Made by a program: the position numbers and the translations under genes. A stretch of DNA of 64,000 nucleotides from an uncultured Prevotellaceae bacterium. GTDB taxonomy: Bacteria; Bacteroidota; Bacteroidia; Bacteroidales; Bacteroidaceae. Where the stretch lies: contig CADADN010000006.1 of assembly GCA_902786665.1 (NCBI GenBank), positions 62,001 through 126,000 on the forward strand. The letters run 5' to 3'. Positions 42,660-52,992 of the stretch are shown here, one piece after another; position 1 is the first letter of the stretch; each line of letters opens with the position of its first letter. Under the pieces are notes generated by a model. It was not told where the DNA came from. It saw only the letters and a program-made list of their open reading frames with translations, and ran no database searches.

Positions 42660-45600
42660 ATGAAACACCTCACTACTTTGTTGCTGCCATTTCTCATGGC
42701 ATTTGCAATGACCACCATCGTCTGGGCCAACCCCATCGACGAGGCCACCGCCCAGCAGAACGCCCGGCAATTCATCAGCCAAGGCACGATGCGTCGTGCG
42801 AAAGGCGACATGCCCATCCACACCGCATTCACCATCAACCGCTCCGTCAAGGGTGCCTTGAACAAGCCGATGGTCTATGCCTTCAACATCGGCGACGACG
42901 GAGGCTTCATCATCGCCTCTGGCGACAACGCCGCAGAGCCCATCCTCGGCTACGGCGAGGGTCACCTCGACATCGACGACCTCCCCTGCAACATGCTTGC
43001 CTTCCTCGAAGGATATGCCGATGAAATAGCATGGGCGCAGGAGCATGGTTTGGGCAAACCCGCCAGCAAGGCGCAAAGGGCCATGGCAAAGACAGACATT
43101 GCGAACATGGTGACGTGCAAATGGGCACAAGACGCTCCCTACTACAACAATTGTCCCAAATACAATAGCAAAAGGTGCCTCACTGGATGCGTGGCCACCG
43201 CCATGGCACAAGTGATGTATTATTGGGGGAAGACAGGGCGCAATGGTGAGACATTCCGACACGGCTGCACCGCTCTCGATGCATACACCACCGAAAGCCA
43301 TTCCATATCGCTCGCAGCATTGAATAGCATCGATGCATTCGACTGGGACAACCTTGTCAACAGTTATTCCGGCAGTCCATCTACGGCACAAAAGAATGCC
43401 GTGGCACAATTGATGCGCTACTGTGGACAGTCCGTGGAGATGGATTACGACCCTAGTGGCTCGGGAGCCATGACTTCCATCATACCCGAAGTGCTCGTAG
43501 GCAATTTCGGTTATGACAAGAGCGCCCATTACATCGAGCGAAGCCACAAGACATACGCGGAATGGGAGGACATCATCTACGCCGAGTTGGCAGAGGGAAG
43601 GCCGGTCATCATCGACGGCACCAACAGCAAGGGCACTAGCGGCCACGCCTTCATCTGCACGGGATATCAGGCAAGCACCAACAAATTCTACATCAATTGG
43701 GGATGGGCCGGGAAATCCAATGCCTATTATGCCCTCACGTCACTGGTCGACACCGAGTACAAAGGCAACTACACTTATCGGAGCGGAGCTGTGATAGGCA
43801 TACAGCCCCCAACGGATGAACCTGTCATCCACGACTACGACATGCCTGAAATAGAATACCTTTACCTTCATAGCTCACGAACGCTGGACCGCACGACACG
43901 CGCCAGCGACAGTGAGACCTTCGTCGAGATGGAGAGCATCGTCTTTGGCAGCGAAGATGATGCCGCCTGGGACTATGGCATTGGGGTCATCGATGCTGAA
44001 GGCCAAGTCGTCGAGGTGAAAGACCAAAGGGAGGATGTAGAGCTGTATGCCAATTTCATCAATTACAAATTCAACCTTGGCGGCGAACTTCCCTATGGCA
44101 CTTACAAACTAACCCCCGTCTGCCGAAGACACGGAGAGGAAGAATGGCGGCCGATGTACAACAGCAACTCCTTTTTCGTGAAAGCCGAGGTGGAGGAGAC
44201 CAAGATCACACTCACGCCGTCTGTCGACATCCGGGTGACGAAAGTAGCCAGCAGCGGTTCGAAAAAACCCTATACAAACAAGGTCACCATCGCCAACGAC
44301 GGATGCCTGGAAACGTTCGGACTCTTTCATTTCAAGGCAAACACCACCGACATTCCTTTCGAAGCGCGCATCGCCCCTGGTGCCTCTTCAACAATCACAC
44401 TGCCCTATACGACCAAGAAAGTCTCTTCGATGACGCAAGCGCTTACCATCAACGATTTTGGCTTCACTCGGCTCTACACCAATGTCGCCGAGGCCAACTA
44501 CGGAGAGGTTGACCATGAAATCTATCTGGACAATTACGTCGACGAAAGCAACAATCTTTACGGTGACACCTTCAAGGTGCGCCTGCATCTGACCAACAAG
44601 GCGAACAAGACATACAATCAGACGGTGAAGGCGATCATCAAAGAATCATATGGGTCGGAGGTTGCCTCACAGTCCAAGCAGGTTCAGATACCCTCACATG
44701 GGGCGGAGACGCTGGAGTTTGACTTCACAGGTCTGAATGACGGCACAAGCTATACGGTGACGCTTCAATTCAAGCACTTGGACCATTGGGGAGAAGAAAT
44801 GCTGACAGAAGAGGAGTTGTACATCGGCTATTCCTCTCGCATCACGCTGGCCAAAGGCATCGTCGTGGTGACACCCGATGGCCAGGAATGCCAAAAGGAC
44901 AATCGAATCACCTCGCTCACACCTCCCTCCGACGCCCTCTACGTCGATGCACGCTATTCCAACAAACATGCCCAACTGCGGGCGGGCGGCAACGCCAACA
45001 CCATATACCTCCTTCCGGAAGCCGCCACCATTCCCGACGCGCTCCAAGGTTGCAACGTGGTGGTGGGCGACCATGCCTCGAAAGTCACCCTGGAGCACGG
45101 CCATAGCTTCTGCTCACCCATCGACTTCACCGCCGACGAAATCAGCTACACCAGGACATTCGACACCGGACATAACAACAAGACAAACGAGGGGTGGAGC
45201 ACCATCGCACTGCCCTTTGCCGTGGAGAGCGACAATGTGAGCGTCGACGGGGAGAGCACGACATGGTTCAAGGCGGACGAGGACCACGGCAGGAAGTTCT
45301 GGCTCCACGACTTCGCCTCAGAGGAAGACCAGGTGGTGACCTTCGGCTACCCCTCACAGATGGAGGCCTACAAGCCCTACCTCATCGCCGTGCCGGATGG
45401 CACCTGGGGGACAGCCTACGACCTTCGCAACAAGGCCATCACCTTCACCGGTTACAATGCCTTGGTACGCGGTGGAGAGCAGAAGGCCGTGACCGACAAT
45501 GGCGGCAAATACGACTTCATCGGCCGCCCGAGTGGCGCCACACGCTCCTACATCTATGACCTGAACGAGGCAGGCAACACCTTTGCTTTTGTGAACGCCG

Positions 45601-45902
45601 GCGTGGAGATAGAGCCTTTTACCGCTTACTTCGTAGGCTACTACGACAACGGGGATGCCATCAACTTCCGCTTCAACGAGGGTCTCGCCACACCCCGTCC
45701 ACCAATTACCCATTTGATTGGAGATGCCAATGGCGACGGAGAGGTGACTGTCGCTGATGTCACGGTGACTGTCGACTACATCCTTGGACGCGAGGCGGGG
45801 GGATTCTGTTTCGAGAATGCCGACGCTTATGAAGACGGTGTCATCAATGTCACAGACGTCACGGCCATCGTCTCCATCATCCTGGGCACATACACCCCAT
45901 AA
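42660..45902 (+). CDS. Secreted C10 (streptopain-like) cysteine protease with C-terminal dockerin
   Basis: A 1080-residue protein. Signal peptide at 1-23. Spi-type propeptide ~24-140 (GGFIIASGDNAAEPILGY). C10 catalytic domain ~145-375: catalytic Cys177 in CLTGCVATAMAQVMYYW, His329 in TSGHAFICTGY and the NWGW segment (346-349) as in streptopain. Then ~600 residues of beta-rich domains, and a C-terminal two-part dockerin, GDANGDGEVTVADVTVTVDY and VINVTDVTAIVSIILG. It should be exported and self-activate by propeptide cleavage; host protein digestion is typical of such enzymes. Expression is under the upstream module shared with the next gene. Confidence 0.9.
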   Translation: MKHLTTLLLPFLMAFAMTTIVWANPIDEATAQQNARQFISQGTMRRAKGDMPIHTAFTINRSVKGALNKPMVYAFNIGDDGGFIIASGDNAAEPILGYGEGHLDIDDLPCNMLAFLEGYADEIAWAQEHGLGKPASKAQRAMAKTDIANMVTCKWAQDAPYYNNCPKYNSKRCLTGCVATAMAQVMYYWGKTGRNGETFRHGCTALDAYTTESHSISLAALNSIDAFDWDNLVNSYSGSPSTAQKNAVAQLMRYCGQSVEMDYDPSGSGAMTSIIPEVLVGNFGYDKSAHYIERSHKTYAEWEDIIYAELAEGRPVIIDGTNSKGTSGHAFICTGYQASTNKFYINWGWAGKSNAYYALTSLVDTEYKGNYTYRSGAVIGIQPPTDEPVIHDYDMPEIEYLYLHSSRTLDRTTRASDSETFVEMESIVFGSEDDAAWDYGIGVIDAEGQVVEVKDQREDVELYANFINYKFNLGGELPYGTYKLTPVCRRHGEEEWRPMYNSNSFFVKAEVEETKITLTPSVDIRVTKVASSGSKKPYTNKVTIANDGCLETFGLFHFKANTTDIPFEARIAPGASSTITLPYTTKKVSSMTQALTINDFGFTRLYTNVAEANYGEVDHEIYLDNYVDESNNLYGDTFKVRLHLTNKANKTYNQTVKAIIKESYGSEVASQSKQVQIPSHGAETLEFDFTGLNDGTSYTVTLQFKHLDHWGEEMLTEEELYIGYSSRITLAKGIVVVTPDGQECQKDNRITSLTPPSDALYVDARYSNKHAQLRAGGNANTIYLLPEAATIPDALQGCNVVVGDHASKVTLEHGHSFCSPIDFTADEISYTRTFDTGHNNKTNEGWSTIALPFAVESDNVSVDGESTTWFKADEDHGRKFWLHDFASEEDQVVTFGYPSQMEAYKPYLIAVPDGTWGTAYDLRNKAITFTGYNALVRGGEQKAVTDNGGKYDFIGRPSGATRSYIYDLNEAGNTFAFVNAGVEIEPFTAYFVGYYDNGDAINFRFNEGLATPRPPITHLIGDANGDGEVTVADVTVTVDYILGREAGGFCFENADAYEDGVINVTDVTAIVSIILGTYTP

Positions 45903-45982
45903 ACGGTCACAAAATCCACAGGTTGGGCGTTCCTACCGCACGATGAGCTCCTTTCAATGCTCACTTCCGGCAGGAACGTCCA

Positions 45983-46096
45983 ACTTTTTTTTGCTGAATA
46001 AACATAAATAATGGGGATATGATCACGTAAAGCGGCCTTTTAATCACATATGCTCATTTTCGCATTTTTTCATATCTTTTTTTTATGTTAATTTTG
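45983..46096 (+). promoter_or_regulatory. Conserved upstream module, copy B
   Basis: Same order as copy A (42451-42564): ACTTTTTTTTGCTGAATAAACA, ATATGATCACGTAAAG, GGCCTTTTAATCA, CATTTTC, TTTTTTCATATCT and -7 box TAATTTTG (46089-46096). About 110 bp, followed by a 53-bp leader to ATG 46150. Confidence 0.82.
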
Positions 46097-46149
46097 CCTA
46101 TGAAAAATATCTTTAGAATCATATGTATCATTAATAAAAAAGCAACATT

Positions 46150-47193
46150 ATGAAGAAAATCCTTATCGCGCTGATGGCCGCCATGATGGTGGCAGGCGCA
46201 CAAGCCAAGAGTTGGAAAATCGGCCCGTCGTCTGTGGCCGGTATGAATTTCGCCAGCATCAATGCTGCCATGAGCTCCTCGAGCGTCACCGCAGGTGACA
46301 CCCTTTACCTCGACCAATACTATAATGAAAGTGCCGAACAAACCGTCACAAAAAAGGTGGTCATCATCGGAACGGGATATGACACCTCACTCACCGACGA
46401 ACAAGTGGTGGCCACTCTGACCAATACACTCAATCTCAAGGCAAGCAATATTGAAGTGAAGAGCGTGAAACTATCTACTGTGTATTTCTATAATGACCAT
46501 TGCATCCTTGACCGTTGTTATGCGACAGGAATATCCACCCAATCCACAACAGCGGAGATGAACCATATTTACTCATGCTACATCCTTAATAATTCCGCAC
46601 CTCTCATTGCTGGCTATGCTAGTAATTCATTATCTCAATACGATATACAGAATTGCGTGATTGATTATACAAGCAACTATTCCGGAACTGTCATTCAATA
46701 CTTGACATCCTCAATAATCAACAATAATATAATAAGGAGTCGTTGCTATAGTAGTTCTTATTGCTTAGCAAATATAAAGAATTCACAAATCACAAACAAT
46801 ATCATACAGAACTATTATAATGGTTACTATGCGTATGACCTTTCAAGTGAAGTTATCGCCTCTGGCTCCGGCAACACCATCGAGCACAACATTCTTAGTC
46901 GCACATCAGTTTTGACCAATTACCCCACCAATAAGATTGGCTTTGGCGGCAAGGAGAGTGAGCTCTTCACCCAGACAGGCAATTTCTCCGACTACTACAA
47001 GTTGTCCGACAAGAGTGCAGCCAAAGGTTATGCCACCGACGGTGGCGACGTAGGCTGCCATGGCGGCATGTTCGGTTGCCCCTCTGGCGGACGTCCCCAG
47101 TTCATTCCTTATTTCACAAAGGTCACGGTAGGTTCCCGCAGCGAGGAAGGCAAGTTGCCCGTGAGCATCACCGTGAAGATACAAGACGAGTAA
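46150..47193 (+). CDS. Secreted beta-helix-like surface protein
   Basis: A 347-residue protein with a signal peptide (MKKILIALMAAMMVAGAQA). Residues ~20-110 are a conserved-looking start (WKIGPSSVAGMNFASINAAM). The middle (~130-235) has short repeating beta-helix turns rich in Asn, Ile, Ser and Tyr (QNCVIDYTSN, NNNIIRSRCY, TNNIIQNYYN). The C-terminus has DGGDVGCHGGMFGCPSGGRP, a tail I recognise from exported Bacteroidetes proteins. The middle is much more AT-rich than either end. Adhesin-like or carbohydrate-binding roles are possible. It shares its control region with the C10 protease gene. Confidence 0.7.
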   Translation: MKKILIALMAAMMVAGAQAKSWKIGPSSVAGMNFASINAAMSSSSVTAGDTLYLDQYYNESAEQTVTKKVVIIGTGYDTSLTDEQVVATLTNTLNLKASNIEVKSVKLSTVYFYNDHCILDRCYATGISTQSTTAEMNHIYSCYILNNSAPLIAGYASNSLSQYDIQNCVIDYTSNYSGTVIQYLTSSIINNNIIRSRCYSSSYCLANIKNSQITNNIIQNYYNGYYAYDLSSEVIASGSGNTIEHNILSRTSVLTNYPTNKIGFGGKESELFTQTGNFSDYYKLSDKSAAKGYATDGGDVGCHGGMFGCPSGGRPQFIPYFTKVTVGSRSEEGKLPVSITVKIQDE

Positions 47194-47300
47194 AACAATT
47201 AATAATTAACAATTTACAATTCATAATTGAACCACATTCGAAGTTGCACCTATTCGGCAGACTTCAAGCAAGTTTGGTCTGTTGAATCTCAACCTTGAAG

Positions 47301-47347
47301 ATTATCAATCACCAATTATCAATTATCAATTATTAATTATCAATTAT
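47301..47347. repeat. Octamer repeat, core AATTATCA
   Basis: About five copies of AATTATCA lie directly in front of ATG 47348. A related patch (AATAATTAACAATTTACAATT) follows the preceding stop at 47196-47228. No promoter can be distinguished. Confidence 0.8.
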
Positions 47348-49030
47348 ATGAAACCTTTTACCCATATACTATCGGGCGTGGTTTTGGCAATGCTTGCCGC
47401 TCTCCCCATGATGGGTCAGAGCCGTGTGGAGTATTTCTGGGACACCGACCCCGGCGTGGGTGCCGGGCAGGTGCTGCAGACCTTCACCGGCAACGAGGCT
47501 ACTGCGAGCGTGGAGCTTGACGTGAGTGGCCTCACCACGGGCATCCATCACCTCGGCCTGCGCGCGCTGAACGAAGACCATTTCTCCGCAACTTACTATC
47601 GATCCATATATGTGCTGCCCGAGAGCGAGCGCGTCACACGCATCGAGTACTCCTGGGACGTCGCCGCCGCTCCCGGCAAGGGCAAAGCCCTCAGCTTCAC
47701 CTCCGGCAGAGACATCGACATCACCACGAGACTCTCCGTGAGCCAGCTCACCCCCGGCATGCACACCCTTTATCTCCGCGCCCTCACCGAGGGCCATCAG
47801 TCATCCACCTACTCCCGTGCTTTCTACGTCACACCCAAGTCGCACAAGGTGGAGGCAGTGGAATACTTCTTCGACACCGACCCTGGCGTGGGACGTGCCA
47901 CCCGGCTCGACGCCTCCATCACTGGAGACTCCCTCAACATGGCCTTCGATGTGGAAACGGAAGGGCTGACCGACGGCATCCACCACATCGGCATACGTAC
48001 GCTCACCGACGCCACCTGGTCCTCAACCTACTATAGGCAGTTCCTCGTGCGCAGCCAGGTGGACAACTTCATCACCCGTGTGGAATACTATTGGGATGAA
48101 GACCCCGGAGAGGGCAAGGCATACACCGTGGACATCACCCCCGGCGAGGAGGTGAACGTCGATTTCGATGCCGACCTCTACATGCTGACCGAAGGCACCC
48201 ACACCCTCGCCATCAGGGCCTTCACCGGGTCGAAAGGCTCCGCCACCACACTAGTGAAAGACATCGACTTCGAAGGATGGAACGCCTTGCAGGATTACCT
48301 CAACTCACTTGTCGACACCGAGGACATCTACGACGGGGCGACCTACACGCGTCATTACGGCAACAAGCATTGGATGGCGCTCTACGTACCCTTCTCCATG
48401 AGTTACAGCGACTGGTCCGCCCACTTCGACGTGGCACGCATCAACGCCTTCTACCAGTATGACGACGACGAGGACGGCGTGGTCGACCGACAAGTGCTTG
48501 AGGCCATCCTCGTGAAACCAGGCAACGGCGAGCTGATGCCCAACCACCCCTACCTCATCCGCGCCAAGACGACAGGCACACACACCTTCCAAGTCAATCC
48601 CTCCAAGCGAGTGGCACCGGAGATCAACTCCATCAGCTGTTCCACCACGGAGGCACGATACACCTTCACCGGCAACTACGACGACAAGACGGGCTTGAAC
48701 AGTGCAGGTTACTACCGCCTGCGCGGAGGAACGCTCACCATCCCCGGGAGCGACAACGAAGTGCTGCCACCCTATCGCTGGTATCTCACCATAGAAGACT
48801 TGGGCAACCAGTTGGAAGCCTCAGCCAACCAAGTCAAGCTGCGCATCGTGGGCGATGAAGACGCCACCGGCATCGACGACACATTCCTGGCCGACGACGA
48901 CGAATGCGTGGGAGCACGCAAAGTCTACGACCTGCAAGGGCGTCGTGTGCAGACAAGCCCCGACACTCCTCTCAATGCACTGCCACACGGCATTTACATC
49001 ATCGACGGCAAGAAGTGGGTGGTGAAATGA
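47348..49030 (+). CDS. Secreted repeat protein with Prevotella-type C-terminal sorting-like tail
   Basis: The protein is 560 residues from ATG 47348 with a signal peptide to about residue 25. Four repeats of ~80 residues each begin with VEYFWDTDPGVG, IEYSWDVAAAPGKG, VEYFFDTDPGVG and VEYYWDEDPGEG, each ending with a GIHHLGLRAL-type strand. After ~310 comes an all-beta region. The C-terminus is YDLQGRRVQTSPDTPL then LPHGIYIIDGKKWVVK, close to the T9SS-like sorting tail common in Prevotella. The repeats look like a bacterial surface scaffold; no catalytic motif is seen. The longer upstream start is rejected because it translates the AATTATCA repeat. Confidence 0.78.
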   Translation: MKPFTHILSGVVLAMLAALPMMGQSRVEYFWDTDPGVGAGQVLQTFTGNEATASVELDVSGLTTGIHHLGLRALNEDHFSATYYRSIYVLPESERVTRIEYSWDVAAAPGKGKALSFTSGRDIDITTRLSVSQLTPGMHTLYLRALTEGHQSSTYSRAFYVTPKSHKVEAVEYFFDTDPGVGRATRLDASITGDSLNMAFDVETEGLTDGIHHIGIRTLTDATWSSTYYRQFLVRSQVDNFITRVEYYWDEDPGEGKAYTVDITPGEEVNVDFDADLYMLTEGTHTLAIRAFTGSKGSATTLVKDIDFEGWNALQDYLNSLVDTEDIYDGATYTRHYGNKHWMALYVPFSMSYSDWSAHFDVARINAFYQYDDDEDGVVDRQVLEAILVKPGNGELMPNHPYLIRAKTTGTHTFQVNPSKRVAPEINSISCSTTEARYTFTGNYDDKTGLNSAGYYRLRGGTLTIPGSDNEVLPPYRWYLTIEDLGNQLEASANQVKLRIVGDEDATGIDDTFLADDDECVGARKVYDLQGRRVQTSPDTPLNALPHGIYIIDGKKWVVK

Positions 49031-49061
49031 AAAAAGAAACATAACCAACAAACAAAACGAT

Positions 49062-52000
49062 ATGAATATGACATCTGAAAACAAATGGATGACGGCACTG
49101 CTGTTCCTCCTCGCTTGCCTGCTTGCCATGCCGGCCGGGGCGCAAGACGAGATGGAGCTTCAAGCCCTTCTCGACCAAATGGCAGAGAAAAGCATCCATA
49201 GCCAAGGGACCACGCTGCCTGGGATGAGGAAAGGCTCCATCAACATACCGCAGGTGGTGGATTCCCTCGACCTCGAAGGCAGGACATACAACCTGTCAAT
49301 GGGACTCGACGTGAAATCATCCGTCAGAATCAAGAACGGTGTCATCAAGGCCAAAGCCAACTTCAGCGGAGGCAACTGCCTCGTCAACATCGTGGACCAC
49401 GAGAACTGGGTGGGAAGCACCGTCAATGTCATCCTGGAACCTACGGCCACCATCGACGCCAGCCTCGCCAGCAGCAGCAAATGCTTCGGCGCCGTGGGCA
49501 TCTACAGATGCAACGACCCCACATTCTTCCATGAGCAGGGCGACATCACCGCACCCGACTCCGGCACAGGCATCGCCATCTACTTAGGATGCGCCAACAG
49601 CACGTTCAACTATGTTTCCGGAACACTCACCGGCACCATCTACAACCCATACGGCGGCAAAGTGGTGGGCATCGGCGACGACACCTTCACCAAGGAACAA
49701 TTGCTGGACAAGCTCAGCGACATCCAGGCCGACATCAGCACCGCAGAGGCCATCTGGAACAATGCCAACAGCCTCTACTCCCAACTTGCCGACCGTCTTC
49801 CCGCCGCCGACTACGCCAAGGTGACGTCAAAGATGAACGAACTCAAGGCTGCCATCGAAGCACTCAAGACGAGAAGAACCAACCTCGTCAACCAGGTGAA
49901 CAGCGCAGACCCCTCGGCATATGGACAGCTGAACACCCTCATCGAGCAATTAGGTGCTGACGTGGTGGCTTTCATCACCTCCATCAGCGCACAAATCACC
50001 ACACTCGACGAGCAGGTGAAGGGATGGGCGGCCACAGACTTAGGCAACAGACTCTCCACAGCCGGTTCCACACTCACCGGCATAGGGAGCACCCTAGACT
50101 CCTACGCCGCAGCCATCGCTGCCATGACAGGAGCATCAGGCAGCTACTACTTCGAGAAACTCATCTCCACAGCGTTCAACAACGCCGCCATCAGCGTCAA
50201 CGCCGACGTGGTGGCCAACAACAACACGCTCAACTCGCTCATCAGCGAATACAACACACTGCTGAGGAACAACAGCATCAACAGTGTGCAGGAGGCCATC
50301 AACTTCTACAAGAAGCTGGAGACGCTCAATGGCAAAATCACCAGCCTGCAAGCCGCCATCGCAACCACGCAAGGCGAGATGGAAACCCTGAGAGGACAGT
50401 ATGACACACTAGAAGTGAACTTCCCCGACGAGACGGAGAACTACAGCATCAGACCATCGGGACTGAATGCGGAAAGGCAGGTGGGATACAAGTCCAACCG
50501 CGGATACGTCATCACCTCCGGCGGACTGCTGATGTTCGAGCAGAAGGAAGGCGCCGACTTCTACTTCATCGACCAGGAGGGAGGTTACGTCCAAGCCAAG
50601 AAGGGTGTGGCGACACTCTTCTCCGTCGAGGACAAGGAGCAAGCCACCGTGTGGACAGGACAGAGCCTCGGCAACGGAAGCTATACCTTCTATAGCAAGA
50701 CCGCATCCCGCTATCTCGCATTCACTGCTGGCACCACCGTCAACGCACCCGTGACGACAAACACCTCTGCATACGCATGGAAAATCGTGGAGCCGGGACT
50801 TAATGAATTGCAAGCCTTCCTGAACATCCTCGCAGAGGAGGACCATGAAGGACAAGAAACCCCAGTGGAGGAGATGCCCACCGACACCCTCGTGCTGAAC
50901 CCGCCTGTCTATTGCTTCGGATGCAACTACCCGACAACGCCGACACCGTATGTCTTCCCAAGGGTGCCCTACGTCATACACCTCGTGGGCGACGGTGGCG
51001 AACTGCCCATTCCACGCCCCGCAACCGGCAACCCGGGCAGCAACTACCATCCCATCGAGATTCCGTATGGCAGCCACGTAGTCATCGACAACATCACCCT
51101 GCGCGACCTCACCGGAGGACACCATGTCATCTACGTGGACGGCGTGCTTGAGATCACCGTCACCGTCAACATCTACATCCAGAACTGGCAGTGGTTCATC
51201 CATGTCGGACCCCACGGACGCGTCATCTGGCGCAACCAGGGCGACACGCCGCTGCCCATCATCAACTACGGAACATTCGACATGGCTGACGGACAACTCG
51301 GCCAACTCGACAACAACGGTACGGTGAACCATTACGGCGGCACCGTCATCGACATCATCAACCGCAACAACTACTACTTCACCGGAGGACTGGCACACCA
51401 CGCACTCAACTACGGCACCTTCCGCCACAGCGGAGGACAGGCCATCACCGCACGCAACTACGAGGGAGCCACCTATGAGATGAGCGGAGGCTCCATCTAC
51501 AACACGGTGAACAACCAGACGGACACCGTCTTCGTCAACCGAGGCACCTTCCGCTTCACCGGCGGCATCATCAGGGGCTATGGCAAATGGCTCATCTGGC
51601 ACGGGCCGAATGCCTACATGCGCATCGACGGTGGCACGTTCGACTTCACCTACATCACCCACTACTTCATAGAGGCGCACAGCGACTTCTACATCCGGGG
51701 CAACTACAACTACGGAGCCACCAAGCCCATCTACCTCGCACCGGAGGTCGTCATCAGACTACTCTACAACTGGACGTACAAGTTCAACATCGTCTTCATC
51801 GACGGAAGACCCGTGCCGCGCCGGCCGCTCTTCTGGGGCGAGGGCTTCACCCTGACAAGGAACCATTACCAGTATATCGGATGGGACCTGCCCAACCACC
51901 GTTGGCGCTGGCATGTCAACGAGACGGACAATACCATAGAGCCTCGCGACGAAAAAGTCTATGACGAGGACGACCTGCAGGCCTACCTCGACTGGCTGGC

Positions 52001-52859
52001 AGAAAACCCCGGCGGAGAGGCCACCAGCACGGAGAGCAACCCGCAGGTGCTCGACCTTGAAGGACGGGAAATCCAACTCACCAAGCCTGTCACCATCCCC
52101 ACCGGCTGCCACGTGTTCATCAAAAACGGGGTCTTCAAACCCATCGTAGCACCATGGGGGTACGACAAACTCTTCATCGTGCCGGCTGGATGCTCGCTCC
52201 GCATGGACTACGTCACCGTCAACATGTTCAGCGACACCTATTATCTCGTCAACGGCAAGCCCGTGCAACGCTGTCTCTTCGACATCGCGGGACACGCCTG
52301 GTTCGGCAAAGGCTTCGTCGTCAACGGCTACTACAACAAGCGCTATACTGCCACCGACACCTACATCCCCGGTGCCATGGTGAACATCGCAGCCAACGGA
52401 CGCGTGGTCATAGACGGAGGAGTGTTCAACAACGTGGTACTGCGCCTAAGCAACGCCCTGGGACTTTACTTCAGGAGTGCAGCAGCCGGATACTTCCATG
52501 TCTATGTGCCGTCGGCATACCGTTACAACGGCTTCCGCATCTTCGGCCCGTGGGGTGGATACATTCCTCAGGATGGCGATGGAAACTTGTTCAACGTCAT
52601 CAACTCCGGCGACGCGGATGGCGACACAGCCATGGCAGTCGATGTGGATGAGGAAGGATATGGCGAACTCACCGACGATTTCCTCATCGGCGACGTCAAC
52701 TGCGACGGCATCGTCTCCGTTACCGATGTGGCATGCATCACACAGTACATCATGGGCACCAAGCCTCCCGTGTTCCGACTTGCAGCAGCAGACGTGAACG
52801 GCGACGGCGACATCACCATCTCCGATGTCACAGCCTTGTTGAACAAGGTCCTCAACTAA
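49062..52859 (+). CDS. Very large secreted protein: coiled coil, beta-helix repeats and C-terminal dockerin
   Basis: A 1265-residue protein with a signal peptide (LLFLLACLLAMPAGAQ). Region ~20-210: beta-helix-like. Region ~215-450: helical, coiled-coil-prone (LLDKLSDIQADISTAEAIW, LKAAIEALKTRRTNLV). Region ~640-900: many short beta-helix turns with GTFRHSGG, YEMSGGSIYN and RFTGGIIRGY. Region ~985-1180: second beta-solenoid that repeats the N-terminal IP(T)GCHVFIKNGV pattern. The C-terminal dockerin is GDVNCDGIVSVTDVACITQY and AADVNGDGDITISDVTALLN. A scaffold or adhesin is likely. It follows the previous gene by 31 bp and ends before a bidirectional terminator. Confidence 0.8.
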   Translation: MNMTSENKWMTALLFLLACLLAMPAGAQDEMELQALLDQMAEKSIHSQGTTLPGMRKGSINIPQVVDSLDLEGRTYNLSMGLDVKSSVRIKNGVIKAKANFSGGNCLVNIVDHENWVGSTVNVILEPTATIDASLASSSKCFGAVGIYRCNDPTFFHEQGDITAPDSGTGIAIYLGCANSTFNYVSGTLTGTIYNPYGGKVVGIGDDTFTKEQLLDKLSDIQADISTAEAIWNNANSLYSQLADRLPAADYAKVTSKMNELKAAIEALKTRRTNLVNQVNSADPSAYGQLNTLIEQLGADVVAFITSISAQITTLDEQVKGWAATDLGNRLSTAGSTLTGIGSTLDSYAAAIAAMTGASGSYYFEKLISTAFNNAAISVNADVVANNNTLNSLISEYNTLLRNNSINSVQEAINFYKKLETLNGKITSLQAAIATTQGEMETLRGQYDTLEVNFPDETENYSIRPSGLNAERQVGYKSNRGYVITSGGLLMFEQKEGADFYFIDQEGGYVQAKKGVATLFSVEDKEQATVWTGQSLGNGSYTFYSKTASRYLAFTAGTTVNAPVTTNTSAYAWKIVEPGLNELQAFLNILAEEDHEGQETPVEEMPTDTLVLNPPVYCFGCNYPTTPTPYVFPRVPYVIHLVGDGGELPIPRPATGNPGSNYHPIEIPYGSHVVIDNITLRDLTGGHHVIYVDGVLEITVTVNIYIQNWQWFIHVGPHGRVIWRNQGDTPLPIINYGTFDMADGQLGQLDNNGTVNHYGGTVIDIINRNNYYFTGGLAHHALNYGTFRHSGGQAITARNYEGATYEMSGGSIYNTVNNQTDTVFVNRGTFRFTGGIIRGYGKWLIWHGPNAYMRIDGGTFDFTYITHYFIEAHSDFYIRGNYNYGATKPIYLAPEVVIRLLYNWTYKFNIVFIDGRPVPRRPLFWGEGFTLTRNHYQYIGWDLPNHRWRWHVNETDNTIEPRDEKVYDEDDLQAYLDWLAENPGGEATSTESNPQVLDLEGREIQLTKPVTIPTGCHVFIKNGVFKPIVAPWGYDKLFIVPAGCSLRMDYVTVNMFSDTYYLVNGKPVQRCLFDIAGHAWFGKGFVVNGYYNKRYTATDTYIPGAMVNIAANGRVVIDGGVFNNVVLRLSNALGLYFRSAAAGYFHVYVPSAYRYNGFRIFGPWGGYIPQDGDGNLFNVINSGDADGDTAMAVDVDEEGYGELTDDFLIGDVNCDGIVSVTDVACITQYIMGTKPPVFRLAAADVNGDGDITISDVTALLNKVLN

Positions 52860-52992
52860 CACACTCACAACATCCTGTCAACTTTTGTCCCTCCATCGGG
52901 TTGCATCTGCAACCTGGTGGGGGGGTGAATGACAAGGATAAGAAAAACGACATGACTCCTTGTCAAAATGATGTCTTGTGCATCCATAACGC

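Noticed and set aside
41994-43646. 550-codon - strand frame across the lipoprotein gene end and C10 protease start
   Set aside because: It crosses a clear terminator and promoter for + strand genes and has no recognisable domain.
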